Assembly (NCBI GenBank): GCA_026214975.1
Contig: CM047805.1
Coordinates: 189,667,620-189,731,619, forward strand
From: Gentiana macrophylla
Taxonomy: Eukaryota; Streptophyta; Magnoliopsida; Gentianales; Gentianaceae
DNA: 64,000 nucleotides
Direction of reading: 5' to 3'
In this document: positions 11,263-23,295 of the stretch, piece after piece
Position numbering within the stretch: the stretch's first letter is position 1
How the letters are laid out: each line of letters begins with the position of its first letter
The notes under the pieces: model-generated
Seen by the model: only the letters and a program-made list of their open reading frames with translations
Databases searched by the model: none
What the model was told of the DNA's origin: nothing
Made by a program: the position numbers and the translations under genes

Positions 11263-13066
11263 TGTTGGAAAGGTGTCCTAAACCCAATCGGGTCGGACCG
11301 GATCCGACCGGGTCGGGTCATTTACAGTCTATTTAGTTCATGTAATAACTTTATTGTGATTAATAAAAGCACTTATGTTATTATATATTGTTTGTCTTCA
11401 TATTATTTGTAGTATATATATAGTAACGTCCCTAGTATCGATCTGTGATAGAGAAACCATGATAGTGATTATGGTTGATGAGATCTCTAATCACTATAAC
11501 AAGGTTGGTACTTAAATGTCTCTAGTCTTACATATTATCAAATGGGACATTGATAGTATAATCAGACTAGCACGTATTGGATGTCTTCTATCTTTTAGAA
11601 GGTAGGGATAGATCTCGTCTATCGAAGTGTAGGGACACTTGGGTATGCACGTGGGCGTGTATTAGAGAATGCGTACGTTAGACTGACCCACTTACATTAA
11701 GTGTCACACTATGTGGCGGTTGTGTAATTATCCTTTTGACCGGAGTCTTCATGGCATCACGGTGTGGATTGTCATGCTTTGACACTATTGAGATTTCTCC
11801 TAACCACGGGCGATCATGCGGTAGTGATTGGGTGTGATATTGAAGCATCGCGGAGTATACATGATTGGTCGTCCGGGAATCGCGTATCCTGTGATTGGGA
11901 TTGAATATCCGAAATGGCCTTCTTATAAGGAATGTCTAGCTCTCGAGAATCTTTGCAAAGTGGGAGTAAATGTGTTATTCCGAGAGAGCATGATATCCAG
12001 TTATAAGATACGATCGTCAATGTATTGACACTCGAGATACGATCGTATGGATATTATTATAGCGATAGGATTGTAAGTTACACGTAATCGCTTCACATGA
12101 AAGGTAGTAGTCATTGCTTTTGACTCTTCCGATAATTGGGGGTCACGGTGTGTTGCTGACGCTATCCCGTGATCGTTAGGTATGAAGGGCATTTTAGTAA
12201 ATTGCACTTTGTGTCTACGGCCAACATATTCGAAGCCTATCGGGTCACACACATATGAACATCGAGTCGGATTAAAATGCGGTTATAGTTGATAACCAAA
12301 TAAGGAAAGTTTATCTCTGTGACTATAAAGGTTATAGTGGTAAATTAATATGGTGGTATTTATTTATTATGAATAAATAAAATACAAGATATTAATTATA
12401 TATAAATTAGATTAATTAAAGAATATTCCGGAAGTCAATCTTTTGGGATATGGGGCGCCACTTTTGAGTGTATGAGATACACTTGGATTGTGCACTTTAA
12501 TTAATAAATATTGCCATAATATTAATATAGGATATTAATTGATTTTGTAAAATAGATTTATGGTAATAAGATAATTATAATCAATATATGATATTGACAA
12601 AATATTATAATTAAAGAGATAAATCAATCTAATTGATTTTCCTTATTTTATTAGAAAAGGTTTTTTTCTCCTCCACACTACATATGGGCGCCACTTCTAT
12701 AAAAGGAAGTGGGTGTCAAGCTCTTTTGTACAACACAATTGCAAGAGTTCATAATTCTTGTGTAAAATAGAGAGCTCTCCATAGTGAGTTTGTGAGGAAG
12801 AAAAGGTCGGTCTAGCGACCGGAGTTATTACGATAGCAATCCAAGGAGGATTCCGCGAGGGGTTCGTGTGGATTAGCGATAGAGGTCGGACGCGTGGGCG
12901 GCTTGCGCATTGAACTACTCTCCGTTGGCGGTCAAAGCGGCGATCTTGTAGATCATCTAAGGTATAACCGTCAAACTACTTAACGTGTTTATTGCATTAA
13001 ACGAAGAACGATCTAGAAAAATCAAATTTTAAATTCATTTGCGCGTTAAACTAGTGATTTCTAACG
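11263..13066 (+). repeat. 5' LTR of the Ty1-copia element
   Basis: Begins TGTTGGAAAGG. The end is TAAC followed by G where the 3' LTR has TAACA, so the terminal A appears mutated. A TATA box TATAAAAGG lies at 12698-12706. Open frames inside (for example 11828-12028) recur in the 3' LTR and are not genes. Confidence 0.9.
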
Positions 13067-13230
13067 ATTGGTAGCAGAGCGGACTTCGTGCTTAAGCAAT
13101 AAGCATAAATTAAATGCGTAGTATTTAATCGATAGATGCAAGATTTAAATCACGAAACGTAGAAACAAAAAAAAAAAAAAAAATATATAGGGTTCATGGG
13201 GGTCGGCCGACTGGCGGCGCCCCCATCCCT

Positions 13231-13258
13231 CGGCGGCGGCGGCGGCGGCGGCGGCGGC
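13231..13258. repeat. (CGG)n microsatellite in the copia 5' leader
   Basis: Nine CGG trinucleotides in the untranslated leader of the copia element, just downstream of an A-tract at 13168-13184. Confidence 0.9.
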
Positions 13259-13423
13259 CTGGCTCGCTTGGTCATCCGTCGGCTCTCCTCTTCCAATGGG
13301 GAGATCAACCCTTTCGCTTTTGTGATATTTTATTGTGCATAGATATCTCGTTTGTTTAGTTGTGTCGTATGGCCAACCAATGGTTCAAATAGTTTGGACC
13401 ATTGGGAAACCATATGGGACATT

Positions 13424-13790
13424 AGCCTTTCCAAATTTTGATTTGGAATAGGCCTGAGCCCTTTCCAAATATTTGATTTGGAATAGGCTGCAAGCTTGTG
13501 CCACTCCCAAATTTTGATTTTGGAAAGTGGCTGTGCCTAAACTAAAATTATTTGGCCTTTCCAAATATTTGATTTGGAATAGGCTGGCCCTTTCCAAATA
13601 TTTGATTTGGAATAGGCTGGCTTTGAAACACTTCCAAAATTTTGATTTTGGAAAGTGGCGAACTGAACTAAAATAATTTGGCCTTTCCAAATATATGATT
13701 TGGAGTAGGCTTGAGGCCCTTTCCAAATATTTGATTTGGAATGCTGGCTTTGTGCCACTTCAAAATTTTGATTTTGGAAAGTGGAAGGCT
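13424..13790. repeat. Array of imperfectly palindromic repeats in the copia leader
   Basis: A unit of about 30 bp built around CCAAATATTTGATTTGG recurs at least five times (near 13428, 13463, 13557, 13591, 13683 and 13719). It alternates with a variant CCAAAATTTTGATTTTGG followed by AAAGTGG (near 13507, 13635, 13763). Both have self-complementary ends (CCAAA...TTTGG), so each unit could fold as a hairpin. The short minus-strand frames across it are by-products of the repeats. Confidence 0.8.
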
Positions 13791-14611
13791 ACCTAAGCTA
13801 AATTTAGTTTTGGAAATGAAACAAATAGGAGACTTTATAATTTTAATTTTATTTTGAATAGTTCAAATTTAATTAAAATTGAAATCGATTTAAAATTAAA
13901 TGTTAATTTTAATTTTCGGTTAAGTCATATAATTAATTAAAAGTTATTTAATTATTTGACGTAATAAAATAAAGACGCATGAGTAGTAGTAGTTAAAATT
14001 AGAATTTAATCTTTTCATAAGATAAAATTGTATGGATTAGATGTGTAGATATAATGTGATTATATGGACCCCGATTGATCGTGGACTCAATTAATAGGAT
14101 AGATGGGAATGTTTTCTTTATGTTGGTTTTTTGAAAAAAAAAAAAAAAAATTTGTCCTAGGCCGTTATGAAGAACGTGACCTAGTTTACTTTTTGCATTT
14201 ATCTCATTCTCGAGCTCCCTGCAAAGCGGCGGGTGTAATTATTTATTATGTAACAAGAATGGAGCAAGAAGTTCAAGACCAAGGAGAGATAAAGAACCCA
14301 TTGGCGTGACAAAGAATAAAGATCCTATTAAGCGGTTGCAGATACCCTTAGTTTGTGACCATGGTTTCAATCGGTTTGTATTCAAACCGCACTTTAAAAA
14401 ATCCATGATCATACCGGTTATTTTATGCGCGGAATGTTGTGTATGTTTTACTTTATATGATATCGTAGTAATATGCACATAATAGATGAGACCATAATTA
14501 AACCAAATTAATTAAGTGAATTAATTTAAAATTATTCCCACCCCAAAAATCGAGCCAAAATTGTCTCCCAATATTATAATGACGGTGAAGAGCCTTTGTT
14601 CGGATCCAACT

Positions 14612-14890
14612 GATCGACCACCGTCGGGAGTTGACCTACCACGGTATATCGTTATTATTGAGATATGATCGTCCACGAGATCTCATGAATATTGGGTTAT
14701 GACTCGACTAAAGTCTTTCGGTGATTGGCCACCGTCGGGGCCGTCGACTTTAGAGACAAAGGGTTGACTATCACATAGAGATGTGAGACGTCAAAGAGTT
14801 GACTAGTCGACCACTTTGGAGTCGCGTGCGATCGCGGTTCGGTAGAGTACCTACCTTCAAATTGCCGAGATTGATCGACCACCGTCGGGG
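14612..14890. repeat. Three spaced copies of GATCGACCACCGTCGGG in the copia leader
   Basis: Near-identical strings occur at 14612-14628, 14723-14740 and 14873-14890, each followed by GAG or GGG-type sequence. The surrounding 13800-15060 stretch is otherwise AT-rich leader with no ORF I can assign. Confidence 0.6.
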
Positions 14891-15062
14891 ATTAAGGCAA
14901 CTAGATAGGGTCCCAAATGCACTAAAGAATTAATTAAAATTCTTGAAAGCCAATAGGGAATAGTTGGCTAGTGGGAGTAAAACCTTATAAATTTCTTAGT
15001 GCAAATTTAGGTTTTTATACATGAGCTTTTACTTATTCTATCTTTATTTATTGTTGTAGAAA

Positions 15063-15880
15063 ATGTCAAACAAATTGAACCTTCGTTTTATCATCGAAAA
15101 CAAGCTTGACGAAACTAATTTTCTCGATTGGGAAAGAAACCTCAAAATCGTTTTGAGGCACGAGAAGATTGGCTATGTCTTGGACGAGGCCCTACCGTAA
15201 AAGCCCAGCCGAGGGTTCGGGCCGCAGATATCGTCGAGAAGTATAACAAGCAATCGCTCGACAAGATCGATGCTACATGTATCATGCTTGCTTCATGACA
15301 CACCTGAATCTGCAGAAAACAAAGCATGAGTCCATGGACGCCTACTCTATCATGGTCCACCTGAAGGAACTTTATGCTTCTCGGTCTCGCCTTTGAGAGT
15401 GCGAGGTCTCGAAGGCCCTGTTTAGTTGTAAGATGGCATCTGGATCATTTGTGGGGTCACACGTGCTTAAAATGATCGGGTACATAGAGAGGCTTGGGAA
15501 GTCTGGGCCACAAGTTGGAACGAGTTGAGTATTGACTTGATTCTGCAATCTCTACCGACTCATTCTCGCAGCTTTGTGATGAACTATCACATGAACAAGA
15601 TAGATTGCTCCTAGCGGAGTTATTGAACATGTTGAAAACTCGCCAAAGGCACTTTGTAGGAAGGGAAAGCAAGTGTTCTTTGGTCACTTCAAGCAAGGGC
15701 AAGGCAAAAGCCCGAAAAAAGTCCAAGAAGGCGAAGGTCGCACTCTAAGCCAACGCCTAAGATAGCAAAAGACAAATCCAAGGATGCTTGCTTCCATTGC
15801 GGTGAGACCGGACATTGGAGGAGAAACGCAAGGGCTTCTTGAGTACCAAGAAGAAGCATTCTCGATGCTTCGACTTCGTG
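15063..15880 (+). pseudogene. copia gag remnant with CCHC zinc knuckle
   Basis: Starts at ATG 15063, giving MSNKLNLRF..., the usual copia Gag opening, with an LDETNFLDWE motif typical of the UBN2/gag domain. The frame is interrupted after about 45 codons (stop near 15198) and resumes in other frames. At 15789 the sequence reads CFHCGETGHWRRN, a CX2CX4H zinc knuckle whose final Cys is lost through a small deletion. Gag would form the virus-like particle and bind element RNA. The copy is non-functional as given, although the breaks are small indels. Confidence 0.7.
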
Positions 15881-16160
15881 TATATTTATGATTGAGATCA
15901 ACATTACTTCTTCTAAGTCTAACCACCGGGTATTAGATCTTCGGTTGTGGTTCTCATATTTGTACGAATATGCAGTACTAAGAAGAACTAGAGATCTCAA
16001 GAAAGGAGAGGTGGACCCACGCGTTGGAAATGGAGCAAGTGTTGTTCTTGGCCGTAGGAGTTTATTTTCTTTCATTGCCCAAAGGGCTAGTACTAGAACT
16101 CAATAATCATTATTTTGTTCCCTTTCTTTACGAAGAGCATTATTTCTATTTCTGCATTAG

Positions 16161-17300
16161 ATGTTGATGGATTTTCTTTTACGTTTGAGAATAAATGTTG
16201 TTCTTTTTCACGTGATGGAATCTTTTATGGTACTTGGCATACTTAGCAATGGTCTCTACATATTAGATATGAATGTTGACGTACTTAATATAAATAACAA
16301 GAAAGCCAAAACAAATGACTTGAATGAATCCTACTTATGGCATTGTAGACTTGGCCATATAAATAAAAATCGCATTTCCAAACTCCATAAAGATGGAATG
16401 TTGGATCAATTCGATTGAATCGTTGATACATGCGAAGCTTGTTTACTTGGCAAGATGACAAAGTCACCTTTTAGTGGCAAAGGGATAAGATCCAATGAAT
16501 TGCTTGAGCTTATACATACCGATGTGTGTGGCCCAATGTCAATTCAAGCCAAAGGAGGATACTCTTATTTTATCACTTTCACCGATGACCATTCTCGCTA
16601 TGGTTATATATACTTAATGAAGTATAAGTCCAAGCCTTGAAAAGTTCAAAGAATTCGAAGTGAAGTGGAGAAACAACTAGGTAAAGAAATCAAAACACTT
16701 CGATCCGATCGAGGTGGAGAATACCTAGATGGAGAGTTTCAAAGTTATTTAAAGGAGAATGGGATTCTACTTGAATGGACCCTCCAGGGACGCCACAAAT
16801 GAATGGCATATCCGAGAGAGGAATCGTACTTTGTTAGACATGGTACGTTCCATGATGAGCTATGCAGATTCTTCCAAAATCGTTTTGGGGTATGCTCTAG
16901 AAACCGCATCCTATACACTTTGAACCGAGTTCCATCAAAGACGGTTGAGTCCACTCCCTATGAAGTGTTCAAAGGGAAGAAACCAACACTAGGTTACATG
17001 AAACCTTGGGGATGTCCAGTTTATGTGAAACGAACCATGCATGACAAACTGGAACCTAGATCGACAAATGTCTGCTTGTGGGTTATCCTAGAAACCAAAG
17101 GGTACCAATTTTACCACCCTGAGGAACAAAAGGTGTTTGTTGCCGGGATCGCCACTTTCTCGGAGAAAGAGTTTATTCTGGATAGGGTCAGTGGGAGTAA
17201 GATTGATCTCGAAGAAATTCGAGAACCACTTACGGATAACAGTCCGTTGATGGAAGTAGAGGAGGCACCACATACAAATGTGGCGCCACCTCTACCGTGA
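16161..17300 (+). pseudogene. copia integrase remnant (GAG-pre-integrase plus integrase core)
   Basis: 16161-16418 includes LWHCRLGHINKNRISKLHKD, the HHCC-side pre-integrase motif. 16455-16640 includes HTDVCGPMS and FITFTDDHSRYGYIYLMK, the first two acidic positions of the DDE core. 16803-17300 carries the later core and linker (NRVPSKTVESTPYE...KKPTLGYMKPWGCP). The frame changes at least twice (around 16640 and 16800). The family inserts element cDNA into the host genome. Confidence 0.75.
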
Positions 17301-17399
17301 GACACAATTACACCTCGAAGATCCACCAGGGAACGCCGTGGACCCGAAGGTACATCGGCGTGTATCTCATGGAAGATGAGGACCCTAGAACTTATGAGG

Positions 17400-18440
17400 A
17401 GGTGCTTTGTTAAGGCACGACAAAGAGAAATGGCTCAAGCCATGAATTACGAGATGGAATCCATGAAGGACAACCAAGTTTGGAACTTAGTTGATCCGCT
17501 TTGAGGAATAGTTCCCATAGGGTGTAAATGGGTCTTTAAGAGAAAGACCGACATGGACGATAACGTGACTACCTACAAGGCTATGTTGGTGGCAAAAGGT
17601 TATAAGCAAAGACAAGGAGTTGACTATGATGAAACCTTCTCTTGATTGCCATGTTAAAATCCATTAGAATTTTGCTCGCTATTGCAAAGATACCATGATT
17701 ACGAAATCTGGCGGATGGATGTGAAAACAAATTTTCCTTAACGGGAACTCATCTGAGGAAGTGTATATGACACGGCTGAGGGTTTCACAACCAATGACGC
17801 CAGGATGGTGTGTAAACCGCAAAGATCCATTTATGGATTAAAGCAAGCTTCGGAGTTGGAATCTTCGCTTTGATGAGATAATCAAACAGTTTGATTTCAT
17901 CAAGAACGAAGATGAGCCCTGTGTTTACAAGAAGGTTAGTGGGAGTGCCATTGTGTTCTTAGTGCTTTATGTGGATGACATAACGCTCATAGGGAATGAT
18001 GTGCCTATGTTACAATCAGTCAAAGCTTGGTTATCCAAGAACTTCTCAATGAAGGACTTGGGTGAGGCAAAATATATTCTCGGGAATAAAGATCTATAGA
18101 GATAGATCTAAAAGGTTGCTTGGTGCTGCCGCAATCCACCTACATAGACAAGATCTTTCAAGAGATTCGACATGGAGCGATCCAAGAAAGGATTGTTGCC
18201 CATGTCACATGGGGTCTACTGTCGAAGGAATGAGTCCTAAGACAGAGGAGGAAAGGGCACAAATGAGTAAAGTCCCTTATGCTTCGGCAATTGGGTCTAT
18301 CATGTATGCCATGTTATGCACAAGACCGCACGCCTCGCACCCTCTTAGTATGACTAGTAGGTACCACCCAATCCAGGTGATGGTCACTGGATTGTTTGTC
18401 AAAAATATCCTTAAGTACTTGAGACGCATTTAGGGATATG
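17400..18440 (+). pseudogene. copia reverse transcriptase remnant
   Basis: The region after 17400 shows the RT start (WNLVD...GCKWVFKRKTDMD pattern near 17480-17560) and the catalytic YVDD at 17968-17979, followed by LGEAKYILG-type sequence near 18058. Several frameshifts and stops break it (for example near 17503, 17645 and 18098). In the family this domain copies element RNA into cDNA. Confidence 0.75.
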
Positions 18441-18967
18441 TTCCTGGTTTTCGGGAACGATGATTTAGTATTGCGAGGTTACACGGATGCGGTTTCCAAA
18501 CCGACAAAGACGACTTCAAGTCACAATCTGGATTTGTTTTCACGCTTAACGGCGGAGCGGTGGGTCGGAAGAGTTCCAAGCGAGGAGACTACTGCGGACT
18601 CTACAACGGAAGCCGAATACATAGCGACCTCGGAGGCGGCAAAGGAAGCGATTTGGATGAAGAAGTTCATTCATCGAACTTGGTGTGGTTCCTCCATTTT
18701 GGTCCAAAGTACTGCATCTTCGTGATAATAATGGAGCGATATCTCGATCAAAGGAACCAAGGTCTCATCGAAGTCCAAACATGTGCTCTGGCGCTATCAC
18801 TTGATTAGAGATAGTAGATAGAGGAGATGTAAAGATAGAGAAAGTCCACACGGATGATAACATAGGTGATCCGTTAACCAAGGCATTGTCTCAAGCTAAG
18901 CATGAGAAACATGTTCACTTGCACGGCTTAGGCATATGGGTGATTGGCTTTAGGCCAAGTGGGAGAT
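18438..18967 (+). pseudogene. copia RNase H remnant and polypurine tract
   Basis: Contains GYTDAVSKPTKTTS and STTEAEYIATSEAAKEAIWM (about 18478-18663), the typical copia RNase H core with its Asp and Glu positions. The end of the polyprotein (near 18840-18940, HTDDNIGDPLTKAL-like) is in another frame. The tract AAGTGGGAGAT precedes the 3' LTR. Confidence 0.75.
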
Positions 18968-20774
18968 TGTTGGAAAGGTGTCCTAAACCCCAATCGGTCG
19001 GACCGGATCCGACCGGTCGGGTCATTCTGATCTATTTAGTTCATGTAATAACTTTATTGTGATTAATAAAAGCACTTATGTTATTATATATTGTTTGTCT
19101 TCATATTATTTGTAGTATATATATAGTAACGTCCCTAGTATCGATCTGTGATAGAGAAACCATGATAGTGATTATGGTTGATGAGATCTCTAATCACTAT
19201 AACAAGGTTGGTACTTAAATGTCTCTAGTCTTACATATTATCAAATGGGACATTGATAGTATAATCGAGACTAGCACGTATTGGATGTCTTCTATCTTTT
19301 AGAAGGTAGGGATAGATCTCGCCTATCGAAGTGTAGGGACACTTGACCGTGCGTGGGCGTGTATTAGAGAATGCGCGACGTTAGGCCGACCCACTTACAT
19401 TAAGTGTCACACTATGTGGCGGTTGTGTAATTATCCTTTTGACCGAGTCTTCATGGCATCACGGTGTGGATTGTCATGCTTTGACACTATTGAGATTTCT
19501 CCTAACCACGGGCGGTCATGCGGTAGTGATTGGGTGTGATATTGAAGCATGCGGAGTATACATGATTGGTCGTCCGGGAATCGCGTATCCTGTGATTGGG
19601 ATTGAATATCTGAAATGGCCTTCTTATAAGGAATGTCTAGCTCTCGAGAACCTTTGCAAAGTGGGAGTAAATGTGTTATTCCGAGAGAGCATGATATCCA
19701 GATTATAAGATACGATCGTCAATGTATTGACACTCGAGATACGATCGTATGGATATTATTATAGCGATAGGATTGTAAGTTACACGGTAAATCGCTTTCA
19801 CATGAAAGGTAGTAGTCATTGCTTTTGACTCTTCCGATAATTGGGGTCACGGTGTGTTGCTGACGCTATCCCGTGATCGTTAGGTATGAAGGGCATTTTA
19901 GTAAATTGCACTTTGTGTCTACGACCAACATATTCGGAAGCCTATCGGGTCACACACATATGAACATCGAGTCGGATTAAAATGCGGTTATAGTTGATAA
20001 CCAAATAAGGAAAGTTTATCTCAGACTATAAAGGTTATAGTGGTAAATTAATATGGTGGTATTTATTTATTATGAATAAATAAAATACAAGATATTAATT
20101 ATATAAAATTAGATTAATTAAAGAATATTCGGAAGTCAATCTTTTGGGATATGGGGCGCCACTTTTGAGTGTATGAGATACACTTGGATTGTGCACTTTA
20201 ATTAATAAATATTGCCATAATATTAATATAGGATATTAATTGATTTTGCAAATAGATTTATGGTAATAAGATAATTATAATCAATATATGATATTGACAA
20301 AATATTATAATTAAAGAGATAAATCAATCTAATTGATTTTCCTTATTTTATTAGAAAAGGTTTTTTTCTCCTCCACACTACATATGGGGCGCCACTTCCT
20401 CTATAAAAAGGAAGTGGGTGTCAAGCTCTTTTGTACAACACAATTGCAAGAGTTCATAATTCTTGTGTAAAATAGAGAGCTCTCCATAGTGAGTTTGTGA
20501 GGAAGAAAAGGTCCGGTCTAGCGACCGGAGTTATTACGATAGCAATCCAAGGAGGATTCCGGCAGGGGTTCGTGTGGATTAGCGATAGAGGCCGGACGCG
20601 TGGGCGGCTTCGCGCGATGAACTACTCTCCGTTGGCGGTCAAAGCGACGATCTTGTAGATCATCTAAGGTATAACCGTCAAACTACTTAACGTGTTTATT
20701 GCATTAAACGAAGAACGATCTAGAAAAGGAAATCAAATTTTAAATTCATTGCGTTAAACTAGTGATTTCTAACA
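18968..20774 (+). repeat. 3' LTR of the Ty1-copia element
   Basis: Near copy of 11263-13066 with TG...CA ends. The frame 19439-19708 lies wholly in LTR sequence and is not a gene. Confidence 0.9.
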
Positions 20775-21294
20775 GGGTGCACCCGAAGATATAACAATAG
20801 GGCTAAATGAAGACGGAACAGGTGACTCAATAGATACAAGAGTCATACTATCCTCGTAGTGTTCCTCCGGGGTGATTTCAATCATACTTTCTTGCTCTCT
20901 CCTCTCAAACTCCTCAAACAAGAGTTGCACTTTAAGCTCCAAGTTTCGTATGGTGGCTTGTTTGCATTGCGATCTGCCATCTCGAAGCTCATTATGGTGC
21001 TCTTGGACCACTTTACTCAACTCTTCAACAGCTTTGCTCAAGTGCCATCCGTTTCTCCGTTGAGGTCTCTCGACGATTCGGAGGTGGAGAAGTATCGAGT
21101 TGTTGATCAAAGTAACTCGGGGCATTATCCCACCATTTCCATAAGATCACGGCGTATGGGTTGAACTGATAAAATGGTTGTGTTTGGTAACCCATAGCAC
21201 CGTAATTGTAATATCCGAATGGGTAAGGATAGGAGCCGTAATTGTAGTATGGATTCATTATCTGCAAACAGGGAAACAACACGAACACAATCAC
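20769..21294 (-). pseudogene. gag-position ORF of the outer Ty3 element, split by frameshift and copia insertion
   Basis: On the minus strand this starts near 21253 (MNPYYNYGSYPYPFGYYNYG), about 185 bp downstream of the primer site, so it holds the gag position. The first part is rich in Tyr, Asn, Gly and Pro. A frameshift around 21025-21060 leads to a second part (down to 20780) rich in Glu, Leu and Lys with heptad-like spacing (KAVEELSKVVQEHHNELRD, then LELKVQLLFEEFERREQE), probably a coiled coil. The copia insertion ends it artificially. No CCHC knuckle is visible. Being gag-like is inferred from position and composition; no homology is claimed. Confidence 0.5.
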
Positions 21295-21438
21295 GGTAAC
21301 TTGTCACTACCACTACCGAAGTAAATGGTGTGACACTTCAACAACAACAAAATAAAACAAACTATACATAAATAAATAAAAATAAGAAAAACGACCTAAT
21401 CCTAAGAACTTAACTAACTTACAAGATATCAACCCGAT

Positions 21439-21456
21439 TCCCCGGCAACGGCGCCA
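21439..21456 (-). other. tRNA-Asp primer binding site of the outer element
   Basis: On the minus strand TGGCGCCGTTGCCGGGGA follows the LTR end by seven bases, the same primer type as in the nested Athila-like element. Confidence 0.85.
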
Positions 21457-21463
21457 GAAAACT

Positions 21464-23148
21464 TGATCGGCCTTTTCTAAGTGTCCAATCTCACCGGCAG
21501 TGTACCGGGTCAACTGTAGCATAGAATTGGTGAGTCAAGGTCGTATCCCACAAGGAATTTGGTCGAGTACCAAAGTCGGTCTCGTCCCTAGTTCAGGTCA
21601 ACACAAATATTGAACGTGGTGATTTGTCAGATCACCGGTTCTACAAACTAATATGCACAACAAAGAGAGATTTAAAACTATATAAAAGAGATAGCCGAGC
21701 TATGATCCAATCGACTACTATCTAACCCTAACTCATAACCAGAAGTGATTTCGATATACTCTAATGTTCTTGACATTGTTAAAGGATGTCGTCTCATATT
21801 TCCGAAACTAAGCGCCAATTTCAACAACCTAGTTTCCTATGTCGAATTCAACAAATCCACGACAGATTTAAGCCGACTCAACACGGTCACGCTCATGAGG
21901 CGCTCGACAAGTCGATACAAACCTCACAACGAAACCGAGTCCGAACAACTCGATCGGGTTTTACACAATGATCCTAGAACCCTTTTTCCCGTATCCTCTC
22001 GCAAAATACATATGTAAAGAAGACGCGTGAAATACGATTATCGAGTCGCGAGTTCAATAAAAGTCATTTACTGAATAAGTTCTAGAAACGATAACAACAC
22101 CGAGAATCTAACAATCATAACATCAAAACACTTCAATCAACGAGCTAAGGATTCGATTTCATAGACTATCACATAACTCGACTATCGGGCTATTAGCTAC
22201 TCATTCTAACAACAAAAACAACAAGAAATCAACAATAAATATAACAAAAACAAAGATTGAAAGCAAGAACAAGAAAGGAAAACGAATTACCAAATATATT
22301 ATGTCGTAGAAAATCGATCCACCGAACGAAAACCCGTCAATAACGCGTCAAGCTATCTTCGAGATCCTCCGGATTACAACAATCTACAACTAATCTAAGC
22401 TAAACTATGTACAAAATTGATCTAAGCTAAGAAAAACGCAGAAAAACTGAAGAAAAACGAGTTGGGGAAGAGAAAGTTGTGATCTAGATCCAAAATGGGG
22501 GTATTTATAGTGTTTTATATGTTCTGGACGCTAGGCGTGCGCCTAGGAAAGTGTAGGTGCACGCCTAGGATGCTGAAAACACGGATCAAACTTTGGCGAT
22601 TTTTCCCCGTGGCGTCTCTAGCATTTCTCGAGCAGCGCGCTGGGCTGATACACCTCCAGTAAATCAGCCGTAACTTTGTGTGTAGACCTCCAAATAGAGT
22701 GATTCAAAATCCGTTGGAAAGCTAATGAAATTTTATACAACTTTCATGAAGATGTCCAGCCCATAAAATGCCTCCAAGGTGGATCAAAATGCAGATCAAT
22801 GGAAGGTATGGTTGTTGTACCACCGCGTTTTGATCCGTTTGAACGTTTAAGCTTCGGGCACACGATCCAATCCTCGTATCTCACCTTTCGAACATCTCTA
22901 ACACCTAAGTCCTGTACAAAATCACAACAAATACCACACATAATCCCTACAGGACACTAGGGTGACCGAGAGTATAGTAAATTACACCGAAAAAGACCGA
23001 GAATCCCGGACTTTACGTCCTAGGTCCCGAAATGATAACCAAGGTGTAAATAAATCAAAATACAACCAAATGTCTCAGAAAACATATAAAACGAGGTATA
23101 AATGGGGTATAATTACATAGAAAATGATAGCCAATTTGACTCTCATCA
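21464..23148 (-). repeat. 5' LTR of the outer Ty3 element
   Basis: A 1,685-bp LTR with TG...CA ends on the minus strand. Its outer 820 bp match window bases 1-824. A minus-strand TATAAATA lies near 22501-22508. Confidence 0.85.
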
Positions 23149-23295
23149 GTTGTTTAGTAGTAATGTAACGACCCGACTTGAATTTTATCCAATTATTCAG
23201 ATTGAATAGTTTGATCATGACTTGAAATCGAGATTTTGAATCACAAAGTCTTCTCCTTGAATACCAGAAATAATAATAACAATAATAGGGAATGA
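23149..23295. repeat. Left copy of a ~140-bp flank repeat
   Basis: Matches 25107-25250 from GTTGTTTAGTAGTAATGTAACGA onward through TTGAATCACAAAGTCTT, with a few substitutions and one 8-bp difference. Both copies run into AAT-rich sequence. The outer Ty3 element is inserted exactly at this repeat's left end. Confidence 0.75.

Larger units (their letters stand above)
11258..20779 (+). mobile_element. Ty1-copia LTR retrotransposon (Angela/SIRE-like size), inserted in the outer Ty3 element
   Basis: LTRs 11263-13066 and 18968-20774 (about 1.8 kb each) are flanked by the 5-bp duplication GGGTG (11258-11262, 20775-20779). Order inside is gag, integrase, reverse transcriptase, RNase H, the Ty1-copia order. 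A primer site TGGTAGCAGAGC (13069-13080) resembles the initiator-Met tRNA complement with one mismatch. The purine tract AAGTGGGAGAT ends at 18967. The polyprotein is split by many frameshifts, so the copy as given cannot be translated whole. The insertion split a minus-strand ORF of the outer element (see 20769-21294 and 11011-11257). Confidence 0.9.
1..23153 (-). mobile_element. Minus-strand non-autonomous Ty3 (Athila/Tat-type) LTR element, outer host of a nest, cut by window start
   Basis: The right LTR is 21464-23148, and bases 1-824 repeat its outer half in the same orientation, so both LTRs of one minus-strand element are present, the left one incomplete. The tRNA-Asp primer site sits just inside the right LTR and a purine tract just inside the left one, which fixes the minus orientation. 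Without its two nested insertions the internal region is only about 2.8 kb (825-2552, 10892-11257, 20780-21463). I see no reverse transcriptase or integrase in it, so it is a non-autonomous derivative. The base pairs GTTGT at 23149-23153 should be its target duplication; the partner lies outside the window. Lineage is inferred from primer type and LTR length. Confidence 0.8.

Noticed and set aside
13385..13758. Minus-strand frames with repeated YSKSNIWKG peptides
   Set aside because: They are translations of the hairpin repeat array in the copia leader, antisense to the element.
19439..19708. 89-codon frame
   Set aside because: It lies inside the copia 3' LTR, is only partly present in the 5' LTR copy and has no domain.
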